Assembly (NCBI GenBank): GCA_025331435.1
Contig: JAIWNI010000081.1
Location: forward strand, 1 to 64,000
Reading direction: 5' to 3'
Length of the DNA stretch: 64,000 nucleotides
Origin: Choanephora cucurbitarum
Taxonomy: Eukaryota; Mucoromycota; Mucoromycetes; Mucorales; Choanephoraceae
Positions 11,522 to 23,569 of the stretch are shown here, in pieces. Below the pieces are notes generated by a model. It was not told the DNA's origin and ran no database searches. It saw nothing but the letters and a program-made list of their open reading frames with translations. Each line of letters opens with the position of its first letter. The first letter of the stretch is position 1. The translations under genes and the position numbers were made by a program.

Positions 11522-14500
11522 TTATCGCTTTGGTTTTCTCAATAAATAGGTAAACAGGACAAAAAGACAAATGTTGAATGTTGTAAAGATCCAGAGAATA
11601 CCAAAGTTGCGCCATCTATTGGAGAAGGACCATCCAATTCTTGTTTCATAGTATTCATTACCAGTACTGTATTGACAATAGTTACAGTAATCAGTACTGT
11701 CTGGATTTGTGACGTATCCGAGACCCCCACTGGCAAAATACTCAGACATGTATTGTCCACAAGTTTGACCAGGAGGAGACTTGATCTTGATAACATCATC
11801 ATTACCACACTCGACCTTGACACCATCAAGTGCATTTGTAACTAAGCCTTCAATAAAGTAATGATAAGGATCGAGCCAGTACATCCATGAGCTCCAGAAG
11901 CGAGGCATGGCTGAAGGAGGCGTAAAGAGACCAGTGAAGTTATAGAGAATAGTCAGATAGACGGGGTTGATGATGCCTGGTAAAGACATTGACTCACAAG
12001 CAGCAGCAATAGCATAGCCAGAGGAAACAGAATGGCTCAAGTAAGCAATGAAATGTAAGAAGAAATAACCTGCACGATCAGATACGTTGGTAAAACCAAC
12101 AGTCCAATAATAGATAACTAAGAATAGAGCAGCAGAAGTGACGATGTAAGGGAATTCGACCAGGACGCAAGACAGAGCGAATGGACCCCAACTATAGTAT
12201 CTACTGGCATATTCTCGACGGAACCAGAGTCTTTCTTCCATGAAACGTGCTTGAATGAGAATGATAAAGAGGTTACCAGAGAACATAGTTACAAGAATAG
12301 CAAACATTCGGTTCTGCATATCCCAAGAAGTATTGCCAATCTGGAAAAAGGTGAAACCAGCAATGAGTGCAATAAAGGTCAGATTGAGCATACGACCAAC
12401 ATTGTAAGATGGAGCGCGCCACCATGAAGTGTTCATGCGCTTGAAGACAAGGAAGAGTTGAGACCAGAATGGCAATGCATAGGTCTTCACTTGACGCTGA
12501 ACGGTATGATCCATGCTACGGTCAATCTCATTCAATTCATCTTCAAGAGCCTTTGCCTGAGGAGAGTTTTTCCAAATTTCAGCCCAGTCTTGAGTGTTGT
12601 TGCTTGCAGTACCAGCGCCAACACATTCCAAGATGTATTCAGCAGGGTTTGCTTTGGGAGAGCAGATGGGGCCGTTGTTTGATTCGAAATAGTCAATCAT
12701 GGTACGAGAATCTTTACCGATTTCACCAAAGTAGGCTGTCTTACCACCTCGAACGAGCAAGATCAGATGATCAAAATGTTCAAAAAGTGTAGCAGAAGGT
12801 TGGTGAATGGTACAGAGCACAGGCCAGCCAGCATCAGCAAGCTTACGGATGAAGCGGATGATGTTGAAAGAAGATTGTGCATCAAGACCAGAAGTAGGTT
12901 CATCCAAAAACAAGAGCTTGGGCTTGCCAACCAATTCAATAGCAATCGTCAGACGCTTGCGTTCTTCTACGGAAATACCTGTGCCAGTCGAGAGATCGCC
13001 TACAAGAGCATCACCGATTTTTTTCATTTCCAAGAGATCAATGATTTGTTCAACATAGGCATCCTTTTCTTCCTTTGGAACATCAGCAGGTTGACGAAGA
13101 TAGGCAGAGAACTGAAGCGCTTCGCGAACAGTAGCATTGGGGTTATGAACATCCATCTGCTCACAGTAACCGGTAAGACGCTCAAAGTCGCTTGCCAAGT
13201 GTTCACCGTTCATATAGATTTGACCTTCGATTTTACCAATCGTCTTTCTTCTGGCCAACACATCCAAGAGTGTGGTCTTGCCAGCACCAGAAGAGCCCAT
13301 AAGAGCAGTCAAATGACCAGGCTTGACAATACCGCTGACGTTATCTAGTAGCTGACGAGTACCACCCTTGACAGGAACAGTATAGTTGATGTTATGCCAA
13401 GAGAATGTTGTGCCATCAGATACAGCTTCCATATCTTGTTCTTCATGCTTTGTAGTCTGCTTGAGTTGGCTTTCTTCAGTTTCTTCTTTGGGCGAGAACC
13501 CCTTTTTGTATACTTTCGTGATACTACCGCCTTGGTTGTATTCCACATATTCCATGGAGAGAGCGGTCAATGCAGTAAAGAGGACAAAGAAGAGGGCAAC
13601 TGCAACAAAGTCAATCCATTTTTGCCATGTATCATAGTCATAAACAAACTTGAGGTAGTTATCACCCAAGACATAGTCATCTCCTGGGTTACCACCAGGA
13701 AGGACACAGGCACGATAAGCTTGCTCAGTATAAGATGGACCATAAGGAACAGCATTTGGGCCTTCACATGAGAAAGCAGCACCGGTCATCTCCGAAGACA
13801 GCAAAGCCTTGAAGTTGTAGGCTAAAGGATTGATCCAGTAGATCCACATCAACCAAGGATGCATACGAGGATAAGGAATTTGGTAGCCAGTGTACATGAC
13901 AAGTGCAATGAACAAGATACCTGACACTTGAGAGGCAATATAGAAATTGGGACTGATAGCACCCCAGAAGCGGAAAAAGCCATTGACACAAAGTGTGAGG
14001 AAGACCAGATTGATAAACATGAAAAAGAACTAGAAAGAAGAAAAATCAGTATACTGAGCATAACATTGGGGGAGGGGTAAAGCTTGTTGATTCTATTTAC
14101 CTTTCCTGCATCTAAAGCTAAGCCCATGATGAAATAAACACAAAGTGTAAACACAATGCTTTGCAGAATTGCCAGAGGGAAATCAATGATCACTTGTGCA
14201 ATGTAAAGAGCCGATGGATGGTACATGGCAAAGCGCTTGTGTTTCTGCAGAATACCTCTACCTTCCATAAAGGTCGGTAATTCACCTTGAGCAATGAAAG
14301 CAATGATAAGCACAATAAAAAGGATAGCACCACTACGGGAGAAAGCACCGGTACCGTCCAATGGCATCATATAGAAGACAGAGGCAGTGATAAGGCCCTT
14401 GACGATGACATCAGCGAACCGAATGATAAGAGACATGATATCGCCTTGAATGAGTTGGTATTCACGAACAGTAAGTGATTTGACTTGTTGATAGTAACTA

Positions 14501-15894
14501 TAGATAGGAGAGGAGCTATGGGCTTGTTGGAAGGCTTGCTTGAAAGTTTCATATGGCTTGTCTTTACAGATTTCTTCTTCATATGCTTGACGCTGAGCCA
14601 TCATTTCCTTATACATTTCAGAATCTTTGTATACCTTCTCGAATTGAGCTGCATTGAGAGGAACCTTACTTTCGTAACCTTCTTGTATTTCACGTTCATT
14701 TAGGTTACAGAGACCAGTCAAGAAGTCAGGCGTAGATTTTCTAGAGGGGCAATGAAATCCCATGTCAACAAAGTATTGTTTGGCTTCAGATGTAGGGCCA
14801 AAATAGATGCATCGGCTCTCGTCCAGGACCATGACTTTATCAAAAAGCTCAAAGATACTGTCGGAAGCTTGGTATAGAGTAGAAATAGTAGTTTTGTGCA
14901 TAATGTCTGTCATGATACGAAGAGATCGAACATAATCAAGAGCAGAAGAAGCATCAAGGCCACGTGTAGAACAGTCCCAACAATTGATGGAGCTATGAGT
15001 TGTCATTTGTTCGGCAATAGAAAGACGTTTGCGTTCTCCGCCAGATAAACCTCGTACAAAGGCATTGCCCACCTTGGTATGCATTTGTTTTGTCAGACCA
15101 AGCATATTGCCAAGCATGTAAAGAATCTTGTTAACAAAGTCTTTTCTTGTTTCTCCAGGAAGACGTGTGCTGGGTGTCTTGTTCTTGAGTGCAAAGCGGA
15201 GTGTTTGTTCTGTAGTAAGAGTGGGATAATGGACATCTTCTTCTTCATTATAACCCACTTCGCCTTTAAAGTACTTGCCAAACTCCAATGCATCAATACC
15301 ACCATAAGTAACTTCACCAGTAATGTTTGTGTACCCAGATCGTATGTTGGCAAGTATCCGAAGAAGAGTAGAGCAGCCTGCTCCTGGACGGCCAAGGACA
15401 AGAAGCATTTCACCAGATTTCACAAATCCATCTACTTCATGGATGATCGTCACATCGGTACCCTTCTTACGGCCCCAGTTCCAGAACTGAAGTGCATCAG
15501 TAAAAGCGGAAACGTTGGTTCTGATCGACCGAGCTTCGGCACTTAGACCATAGACAGACAGGTTTTTCCAGATAACGCCCATGTTTTTTGGCTTGAGACC
15601 AGCTGAGGTCAATTGTGAATGTTGATCTGATAAAAACTCAGTCAGATCAAAACCTTGACCTTTTTCGGTATCTTGGTTATTTCTAGAAGCGGCAAGTGAT
15701 TGGCGAGTGAGTTCACGCTCTAATGATCTATATTCTTCAATTGCGTTTTCAATGTCAACAGCATTGCCGTCAGCTTCACCATAGCCACCACGCGAATGAA
15801 CTTGAGCTAATGGAATGTACTTTTCATCTCGCTCGGCAATAGTGTTTCCATCGCTGTCAACACTGTTGCGATGAGGTTGATTTGGAAAACTCAT
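11522..15894 (-). CDS. Pleiotropic drug resistance (PDR/CDR, ABCG) full-size ABC transporter
   Basis: Plasma-membrane ATP-driven efflux pump for azoles and other hydrophobic compounds. Two exons (15894-14101, 14029-11522) give about 1433 aa in the order NBD1-TMD1-NBD2-TMD2. NBD1 has GRPGAGCSTLL at ~168 (Cys replaces the Walker A Lys, normal for this family), LSGGE at ~283 and the degenerate Walker B CWDCSTRGLD at ~305. NBD2 has a canonical GSSGAGKTTLL at ~843 and LLFLDEPTSGLDAQSS, but its signature is degenerate (LSTGTGISVEERKRLT). Such asymmetry is the family norm. The single 71-nt intron falls inside TMD1 after LALDAGK. The ending LLRKPKR is complete. Long antisense reading frames inside the gene are shadows. 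Membership in the PDR group is certain; drug specificity is not. Confidence 0.97.
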
Positions 15895-16114
15895 TTCTGA
15901 TTCCTGTTCAATAAAGTAGAAAAAAAAAAGAGAGAGAGAAAAGTTTGATCTACTATGCTGTTGTTAGTCTTAATGCCCATAGAAGTGTTTGATTTGATCT
16001 AGAAATGAATAAGATACCTTTTTTCCGGTTTATAGAAGCAAAGAAAATAAGAGAAGAAAAGCTAAGCACTAAAGTTGTATGAAAAAAGAAGAATAAAAGG
16101 TAAAGAAAACTTGA

Positions 16115-16122
16115 TTTATATA
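16115..16122 (-). promoter_or_regulatory. TATA box upstream of PDR transporter
   Basis: TATATAAA on the minus strand, about 220 bp upstream of the ATG at 15894, in an otherwise AT-rich promoter. The distance implies a long 5' UTR or a 5' UTR intron. Moderate support only. Confidence 0.35.
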
Positions 16123-17786
16123 GAATTTTCTTACTAATGATGTGACTCCAAAAAAAACTTGACATTTATTACTAATGAGCGTTGCCACTTTTTTTTTCGA
16201 CTCCAGGCGGACTTTGAGCGGTGTATATGCGCCGAATGTCTAACTTGATTTCTATTTTCTGATTAGTCGATTTGATCTATCAACAAATCAGAATTTGATT
16301 GTGATACAGCAGTACATATCCGAGATCAATTTTTTTTTTGTATTTGTCTATCCAATAAATGACGTTTTTATTAAAAATGAAAAGGTAATCAGGAGCTACT
16401 TTCTTCATGTGTGAATAGTAAGAAAGTTCTCGACGGTTCGGAAGGTATTTGGCGGAAGCTATACTTTTCTGGTGTGCTGGTAACACAAAGCAATATAGCA
16501 GAGTATTTTCACCAACGCTTACGCATTTGATTTCCTAATTCTTAACTTTAATTTCTTTTAGAGTAAAATGCGTTATTTCTTTCCTTCTTCTTTCATAACC
16601 ATAGGTAATCTAGAGATAATTTCAAACAAAGAGAATCAAAATAATAAATGCGATAACGTATCTTATTTTAGCCAAAAGAAAAGAAAATGACACCAACGAT
16701 AACTTATATTTAAAGTTGTCGTATTTAGTTTTGTTTTTGTTTTGATAAACAATAGGATTATTAATACGAACTGGATCATTGTTGGACGTGATAATTCAAT
16801 GCTATCATTTTTCCTTTTTTAAGCTTGTCATAATAGTATTGCGCAATAGAGAGAAAAGAATTTGCAAATCTTCAAGATCAATTTAGTTAGATAGAGATCT
16901 ATAGTCTACTTGTTGCTAGACAGTCGAACTGTCTTGATCCACACCTAGCCCTAATGATAATCATCCACATTTACTTTTCATGGTGCCATTAAGTTGAGAT
17001 TTTCGTCAATGTTATTTAGACATTCAAGAAGAAAAGGATTGGTTTTTACCCGGGTTACAAGATAATATCACACACAAGAGAATCTAAAGTGGTTTCTTCT
17101 TTTATAGCTTCATTGTTCGAACAGTTTAGCTTATGTTGAGTTTCTATCTAGTGCGTACAAGAATATAGTCGGTCTCAACGCGATTTACCATAACCTAAAT
17201 TTCAAGACAACAAGCTTATCATGACCAAAACCCAATCTTATCAACGATTTGTATTGAACTAGATCATTAGGATGTTACCTTGGCTTTGACAACCATCCTC
17301 GAAGAGCAAAATAGGCTATCCGCTATGAGTCTAAATTCTTTCATCTTTTTGAAACAAGGTATTGAATACGCTAAGCAACCAAAAAGAAATGAAAACAGCA
17401 TATAATAAGAGATGTGTGACAATACCGCAGCACACTAAGCTTATATTCTGGGCAACTGTAAGGAAGACTTTAAAAAAAAGAATCGCATGAAGAGACCATA
17501 AGAGGATCAATACGGTTTGCAAAAAGTCAAAAGAAATCCTGCAGTTAGAACAAAGTAGACAAAGTCATTAACCTATTTACTTTAAGCTTGATAAAAGCAC
17601 AAAGTATCAAGAATCTACTTTTCATTATGTACCTGTATGTTTCACCCGATTTGGGTAAATCCTATTTTAGACAGGAAATCAAATCGTGATAATGTAAAAC
17701 ATTGAGCAGCGATACAGGTAATCGTCAGATAACAGTATAGTAAAAGACGCGGCAATATGATCAAACCTACCCCGCATGCAAGAGTG

Positions 17787-17807
17787 TATATATATATATA
17801 TATATAT
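17787..17807. repeat. (TA)n microsatellite
   Basis: About ten uninterrupted TA repeats, directly visible. Confidence 0.9.
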
Positions 17808-18368
17808 TCTGCAAGCTTAATATATCTTCCGCTCCATTACAACTCCCAAACAAACGAATCCTTTTCTTCTATGCAATGACCTACTTTGTAGCCATCTCTT
17901 TCGCTACCTCTTCTAGAACTAATGCTATTTATGGATTACGATGGGCTATAGATGCCCCTTCAACCAGTACAAGGCACTCTATCTTTCCTTTAAAGCCAGC
18001 CAAACAAACGTGTTTCTTCTCCTTGAATGTTCCATTGGCCGGCGATATTCCCACCTTGCCTATTCAGTTGTTCCTTTATTCTCTAGAAAGAAGAAAAAAA
18101 GGACCCACTTCTCTTTTTCTCTAGTGGTTATTCTTCACCTTCTGATACTGTCCAAACGATTTTACTCATTTTCTCTTAGCCTTTATGCTTGCTTCATAGT
18201 ATCTCTAAGTATCCCATCCACTCTGATCTAGCTAAGACATATATTTTCGGCCAACTCAACGGCTATTAAATTTATTCTTTAAATATTAAAAATAAAAAAG
18301 TCTTGATGGGCTGCATTTTTTTTTCTGGAACGGAGAGAACACTAAACTTATTTTTAATACTCAAAACA

Positions 18369-20086
18369 ATGTCAAGCCATGTGGTTTATGCCTGTAGATG
18401 TCTCAACATAAAGATCCATCTTGCAACAAAATATACCACAGCAACACTAGATCAACTGAAACAAGAAAACTATGTCACAGAGCCTCATCCTGGATGGCAG
18501 TTTGAACTTGGTATAGGAGGCATCAAGATTGTAAGTGGCATATCAAAAAAAAAGCAAAGCATGTCTGACTGACCATCTTTTTTTTTTAATTAGGAATTCA
18601 ATGTGCTTACTCGTTCAACCACAAGACAAAACTGGACTACAACAGCCTGTCTTAATTGCGATATGAAAACTGTCTATAGTGTCAACACAGACCACACAGG
18701 CAATTTTATTATTGTCCATCAAGATGTTCAAGTAAGACTCTTTTGTTTCTACAGAAAATCCTAAACTGACACTTGATACTAGCTTGAACACGAAGTAAAA
18801 CAAAAGCCAGAGTATTCCAAATTATTAAACATACAACTGACACAAACACCGAATCTGATGGGCTTACCAGAATCAGATCAAGGTAAAAACGGACACAGAG
18901 AAGCAGAGGGAAGGGGCTTATCATTAAATCAGTTGTGTCAATCGTATAGATATGCCTGAGGAACTAGCACCTGTCTACCAAAAGATGCAGTCTATCTTAA
19001 ATCAGTCTATAGAACAATTACGTATAGAATCCAACGTACGACTGGAACAGTTCAAGAAGGAAGAAGAGAAAAAGCTACAGGCATCCATTGCTCATGCTAA
19101 ACGAGAGGGCAATCAACTCTGGTCCAAGATCATACAGGTCTCTGGCCAGAACCAAGAGGAGAAGCAGGAAGAACAAAAACCAACAGAGGTTTCAACACCC
19201 CATCAACATCATGTTCGTTTCTCCGATAAGCCAATCCCTGCTGGCAAACGCCTCAGCTTTGCCCTAGATGAACAATCCATTCATCAACTACGTCATGTCA
19301 GATTAGATCATCAGAACGCACATGCTCATTTGGACGGAAACCAGGCTTCAGAAAGCGATGAAGAAGAAGAAGATATGTTTCATCTTGATGAAGAATTATC
19401 TGATAAAGAGGAAGAGAATAAGGACGAAGAGGAAGAAGAAGAAAGAGATGAACATACAAAGACAGCCGATCGAAGCAGTCAGCCTTTGTTGTCTGCTTCA
19501 TTGAAGAAATCAATTTCAGAAATAGACCAACGCTTTCAATGGATCAAGAAGAAGCGTAATACAGGCAAATACCTTGCTCGAGACTTTGACCTTAAGACAG
19601 ATAGATTAGATCCTCAAGAGGAAAAAGGCCCAGAATCAAGTGAGTAGTCAAATAAGAGATTAAAAAAAAACAGCAAGGCTCATACGGTTTTGTATAGCTG
19701 TGTCCATGTTTGCTACCTCAGTACCCATCACGATTCATTATGCATTGGATGAGCCACAAGAAGAAGAAGAAAAGGAAGATCAAGATAGTTCATTACCCAA
19801 AAAGAGAGACATTCTAGTCTCTAGTTTTGCTAATTTCGATGCTTCGGAGCGACTGCTATCAGCGCAATTCCCTACTCCTCGAAGAAGAAAGAGTGTACAA
19901 TCTTCATCCTTGCTTCGACCACAACTAGAAAGTCTTGTGGGTAAATCGCTTGATACACGGGGTGTGTCAGGTAGAAAGAAGCAGCAAGAAACTATAGAAT
20001 CCACAGAGAATAGCAGTGACGAAGAATTCGATTCATCTCTACCACCTCATGTCTGGGCTGCTATGAAGTCAGGCGAAGACGAATAA
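18369..20086 (+). CDS. Uncharacterised protein with CxC/CxxC N-terminal domain and acidic coiled middle
   Basis: Not recognised. Five exons (18369-18530, 18594-18731, 18783-18882, 18950-19639, 19698-20086) give about 492 aa. The N-terminal ~110 residues form a compact domain with CRC near residue 9 and CLNC near residue 72, which could bind one zinc; its surroundings are beta-like. A helical segment follows (ELAPVYQKMQSILNQSIEQL onward, ~150-210) ending in AKREGNQLWSKII. Then comes a disordered part with strongly acidic runs ([19 protein letters not shown]). The tail contains a short hydrophobic stretch (TVSMFATSVPITIHYAL), a basic Ser-rich site (TPRRRKSVQSS) and ends SLPPHVWAAMKSGEDE. Junction phases all agree. 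Conservation of both ends would suggest a scaffold or regulatory protein; that is inference. Confidence 0.75.
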
Positions 20087-20233
20087 GTTATTTATAATAA
20101 ACACTGTCTTCTTTTTTTTTTTTTAAAAAAAAAAGAAATAGTCCCAAAAATACATTGCCCAGGTAAAAGACTGCGTATTAAGCAACCCCTTTCTTTTTTT
20201 CTTTTTTTTTTAAACCCTCTTCCTACTTACACT

Positions 20234-21109
20234 ATGCAACCTACTTCTTCTTCAGATAAATGCCCTATTGATCATACTCAGCTTAAAAAGGAAGAACCCA
20301 AATGTCCTGTGGATCATACAGAACGAAAGAACCCAACCGAATCAGCAGCTCAATGTCCTGTCGATCACACTTCCTATAAACACTTTCTTCCTCCCAACAC
20401 CGATGCCAAAGAGTCATGCCCTGTCGATCCCTCCAGTTACAAACACTTTATGCCACCCAAAGAAGGATGCGATTCTGATGCCATCGACAGCAGCAACAAC
20501 ATGCCCAAAGTATCTCAACAACAAAGACAGCCCGATCAAAAGTTACCACTCAGTCTAGACAGAGAGATCTCGACTATTCCTCGATCCAACTCGGACGATA
20601 AGTTATGGATCTACCCTTCTGAACAGATGTTCTTTAATGCCATGAGACGAAAGAACTGGAGTCCCGAAGAAAAGGACATGTCTGTGGTTGTGCCTATCCA
20701 TAACGCTGTGAACGAGATGGCCTGGCAAAAGATTTTGGAATGGGAAAACATGCATCAGACGTAAGTGAAACAAAGGACGAGGCTTGATATAGGATTCACT
20801 CAATGGCTTTTTATTTTTAGTGAATGCAATCAACCCAAATTGGAGAAATTTGAAGGTCGACCTAAAGATATCACACCTAAGGCTAGAATTCGATCTTGGT
20901 TTGGTTATTCACTTCCCTTTGATCGTCATGACTGGGTAGTCGATCGATGTGGACAAAAAGTGACTTATGTCATTGACTTTTATAGTGGAAAACAAGATCC
21001 AAACAAGCCTATGTCGCTTAGCTTTTATTTGGATGTACGTCCTGCTGTTTCTCCAGCTGGTATTTGGGACAGATTAAAGATGTCATTTAGAAAGGGACAA
21101 TTTGTATAA
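20234..21109 (+). CDS. CYC3: Holocytochrome c synthase (cytochrome c heme lyase)
   Basis: Attaches heme covalently to the CxxCH of apocytochrome c in the mitochondrial intermembrane space. Two exons (20234-20760, 20821-21109) give about 271 aa. The N-terminus carries four Cys-Pro motifs, CPIDH, CPVDH, CPVDH and CPVDP, at residues ~11, 24, 40 and 60; such CP motifs bind heme in this family. The conserved core reads [36 protein letters not shown] with the essential His, and [20 protein letters not shown], then FYLDVRPA near the C-terminus. The start is the first ATG after a T-rich leader. Convergent with the small cysteine-rich gene, whose stop lies about 40 bp away. Certain assignment. Whether it is specific for c or also serves c1 cannot be told. 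Confidence 0.96.
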
Positions 21110-21148
21110 ACAAAATAAAAAGAAAAGCACATACTATCTACAAACAAG

Positions 21149-21584
21149 TTAGCAGCAACAATCGTCTTGATCATTGCAACAACAACACCATAAACATAAA
21201 GCAGTGAAACTATCTTGTGTGTCAATCTCTTTCTTTTTTTTGTTGCTTGACAACTCTCTACTTACATGCCTGCACAACAATTGCAGTCACCATAACAACA
21301 ATCGCAACAACGCCTTTGTCTTGTATAGACACCATAAGGTTGTTGTGGCATGACCATAGGTTGACCAGGCCCTACTTGCATTGCACCCATAGGTGGATAA
21401 TAAGCTACATATATATATATTTAGAATTGCTTCTGCTGATTCTGTTTGTTGTTTCTTTACCTGTTTGTGCAGCCATGCCTGGTGCATAAGGTGATGGTCC
21501 ATAAGGGGATCCTGGTGTCATCATTTGCATAGCTGGTGAAGCATACATAGGTGAAGCATTGTAAACAGGATTTGGTATAGACAT
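21149..21584 (-). CDS. Small Pro/Met/Tyr-rich protein with cysteine-cluster tail (CYSTM-like)
   Basis: Three exons on the minus strand (21584-21461, 21404-21266, 21209-21149) give about 107 aa. The first two thirds are low complexity, rich in Pro, Met, Tyr, Gln and Gly (PYGPSPYAPGMAAQ, MVMPQQPYGVY). The C-terminus is a run of cysteines, CCDCCYGDCNCCAG then IFTALCLWCCCCNDQDDCCC and the stop. This layout fits the CYSTM type of tail-associated stress proteins, in which a Cys-rich hydrophobic C-terminus associates with the plasma membrane. The last acceptor was chosen because only that frame gives the Cys tail and a clean stop. The tail could be palmitoylated or bind metal; both are inference. 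Convergent with the heme lyase gene. Confidence 0.68.
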
Positions 21585-22870
21585 ATGTTGTTATAATCAA
21601 TCTATAAGCAAAAGAAAAAAAAAGGAAAAGAAAGAGAAAAAAAGGGCAACACGAATGACCGTAGTAGTGTTCAAGAAAAGGCCTTGAGAATAATGCAACA
21701 TAAACAATCGTTGCACTTTTTAATTTCTTTCTTTGAATGGAGTATCACATTGATTAGCTGCTATGTTGACCCTATTACTATGATTTGCTTGTTACGTAAA
21801 TAGATAAACAAAGAACAGGATTGATGACATATTTAATACCAAAAATAAAATGGTCATTTCTGTTTACAAGCAACTCTATTGTTCAACCGAAACAAGCTAC
21901 ATTGAGTCAACAAATGGCTTTGTTTATTATCGCTTCAAATAGCAAACGATCTAGACTTTAGTCATAATCAAATAGCTTATCATTGTCTGTTCTAATATAA
22001 ACTTTGCTACAAGAATAAGCTTTTTTTTTCTTTTTAGCTTGACCAGAGTAGCTTAAACCCTATTTCATGAATGGTTGTACTTTATGATACAATTTGTTTA
22101 TATCTGTTTCACATTCGTTTCAAACAAAAAAAAAGAAGAACATGCCTATGTTCTATTAGCTTTTTTCTTTCTTTTTTTAATCAAATTCGATAAAGGAACT
22201 GTAATGATAAACACGCCTTTTTTTTTTTGGGGGTATTCAACAAGGAACAGACTTGATTTGATTATCAAGAAACACTTTTTCTTTATTGGCCAGCTGTAAT
22301 TCAATCGGCATGACTCGCCCCGAATGTCATTCTCTCCTTCCATGGTTACACTGCTCTGTTGAAATTTCGTTTTCAAACGTTGTCTACAAGGTAAAGTTCC
22401 AAAGAGAAATCACAAAAGTATGATGAACCTATCCAAATGCAATTGCCTAGCTGCATGACTTGTTTAAACAAGGCTACTTATACCACTCTATCAGGCTATA
22501 GATCATCTGAGGAGCATGAACACATAGACATGTATCCTATACCACAAGCACGTTGGCGTCATCTTACTATAGAACACAAACAAGCTTTATTCGGTTGAGA
22601 TGAGCATGTTCAGACTATAACATTTCTTTGCTTTTGTGAAACATAGCTTCGTTTTCTTTTTTTCTCTTGCATATCTTCAAAAGACTACCGTATTTGGATA
22701 GATTGCAACCCTTTAGTTTAATCAGACGATGGACTGAGAAGTCTCTATAGAGTCAATGCATTGATTAAAAAAGAAAAGGAAAGTGTCTATTACGACCAAG
22801 CGTATAGGACTGTCGATCCATTTCTTTCTATGGAGATGGTATTTATTGAGATATACAAGAAAGCAATAGA
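21585..22870. other. Intergenic region, 1.3 kb
   Basis: Mostly AT-rich. It holds a 53-codon ATG frame at 22437-22598 with a protein-like sequence (ending ARWRHLTIEHKQALFG) but no good splice partner; not called as a gene. A frame at 22146-22376 on the minus strand is low complexity and rejected. Confidence 0.4.
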
Positions 22871-23359
22871 TTAAAATGCCTTGTTATGATAGGCTTCTAA
22901 TCGAGGTTTAAGATGAATGAGGTCTTCTGAACAGACAGTTGGATCAGGATAGGAATCAAGGTGACTCAGGACATCAGCTACCAACCGGTCTAATACAACG
23001 GGACGATTCGGAAATGAATGTGGGGGAGGAGCATATTCATCAAAGGAAATGGTAGATATGCTGTATGCATGAGTCGGTGTTGGAATGGGTGTAGTAGGAG
23101 GTGATTCCATCGGCTTACTGCCTACCAGTCTGTTCTGTTGGTTCAGTAGTGCCTCTATCTTGACTGTCCCAAGGGGTGGAAACAGTAGATTCTTTCCACA
23201 GCCAATGCCTAACTGAATTTCCATAGGTCTTTTTGAACTGACGATGCCTGTGATTTTTCGTGAGAGTTTAAGGAACTGTTGTGGTGTTTCAATGACTGTC
23301 TTTAGTCTTGGTAAATTTCTAGGGATTTTTTCTTCTTTTTTTTCAGGACTAGAAGACAT
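22871..23359 (-). CDS. Uncharacterised protein, single exon
   Basis: Not recognised. An intronless frame of about 162 aa. The start at 23359 is the first ATG; a GTG codon just upstream is not used. The N-terminus is Lys/Glu-rich, a basic segment follows (RKITGIVSSKRPMEIQLGIG), then a Pro/Thr-rich linker (ESPPTTPIPTPTHAYS), and a C-terminal helical part with VLDRLVADVLSHLDSYPDPTV. It is divergent from the isopentenyl phosphate kinase gene, with about 210 bp between the two start codons, so a shared bidirectional promoter is likely. The composition looks coding, but no domain is recognised. Confidence 0.6.
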   Translation of the reverse strand: MSSSPEKKEEKIPRNLPRLKTVIETPQQFLKLSRKITGIVSSKRPMEIQLGIGCGKNLLFPPLGTVKIEALLNQQNRLVGSKPMESPPTTPIPTPTHAYSISTISFDEYAPPPHSFPNRPVVLDRLVADVLSHLDSYPDPTVCSEDLIHLKPRLEAYHNKAF

Positions 23360-23569
23360 CACTTGATTTTTTAGAACAAGTTAAGAAAAAAGAGGAAAAG
23401 AAATAAATGAGTTCAATAGCATATTTATTAATTTTGTGTGTGTATGTCCCCCCTTTTTTTTTCTGTTCTACATCAACGTCATTCTCACTTTTTGAATTCA
23501 ACCTGTCTCTCTCTCTCTTTTTTTTTATTGACAGGTGATTTATATCAGAAAGCAAAATCCTACTTTAAT

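Larger units (their letters stand above)
15895..18368. other. 2.5-kb intergenic region between divergent genes
   Basis: It contains the transporter promoter on the left and the promoter of the next plus-strand gene on the right. An uninterrupted TA-dinucleotide tract occupies 17787-17807. Overlapping frames at 17876-18231 begin with ATG but lack domain-like composition; I do not call them genes. No tRNA or repeat family was recognised. Confidence 0.5.

Noticed and set aside
12767..13348. 193-codon plus-strand frame inside the ABC transporter
   Set aside because: Shadow frame opposite NBD2; the sense protein explains all the conservation.
16196..16215. TCCAGGCGGA sequence upstream of the PDR transporter, like a pleiotropic drug response element
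   Set aside because: Does not match the TCCGYGGA consensus, and it comes from ascomycete yeasts; no second copy was seen.
17876..18231. Overlapping plus-strand frames with an ATG after a TA repeat
   Set aside because: No domain, two equally good overlapping frames and hydrophobic low-complexity ends; more likely non-coding leader or spacer.
20105..20140. Poly-T/poly-A snap-back tract between the uncharacterised gene and heme lyase
   Set aside because: Such T/A runs are common throughout the window and fit ordinary 3' ends; not evidence of a special element.
23438..23569. Upstream in-frame ATG for isopentenyl phosphate kinase
   Set aside because: It would add 44 hydrophobic residues over a CT-rich leader; the family begins at the P-loop strand at 23570.
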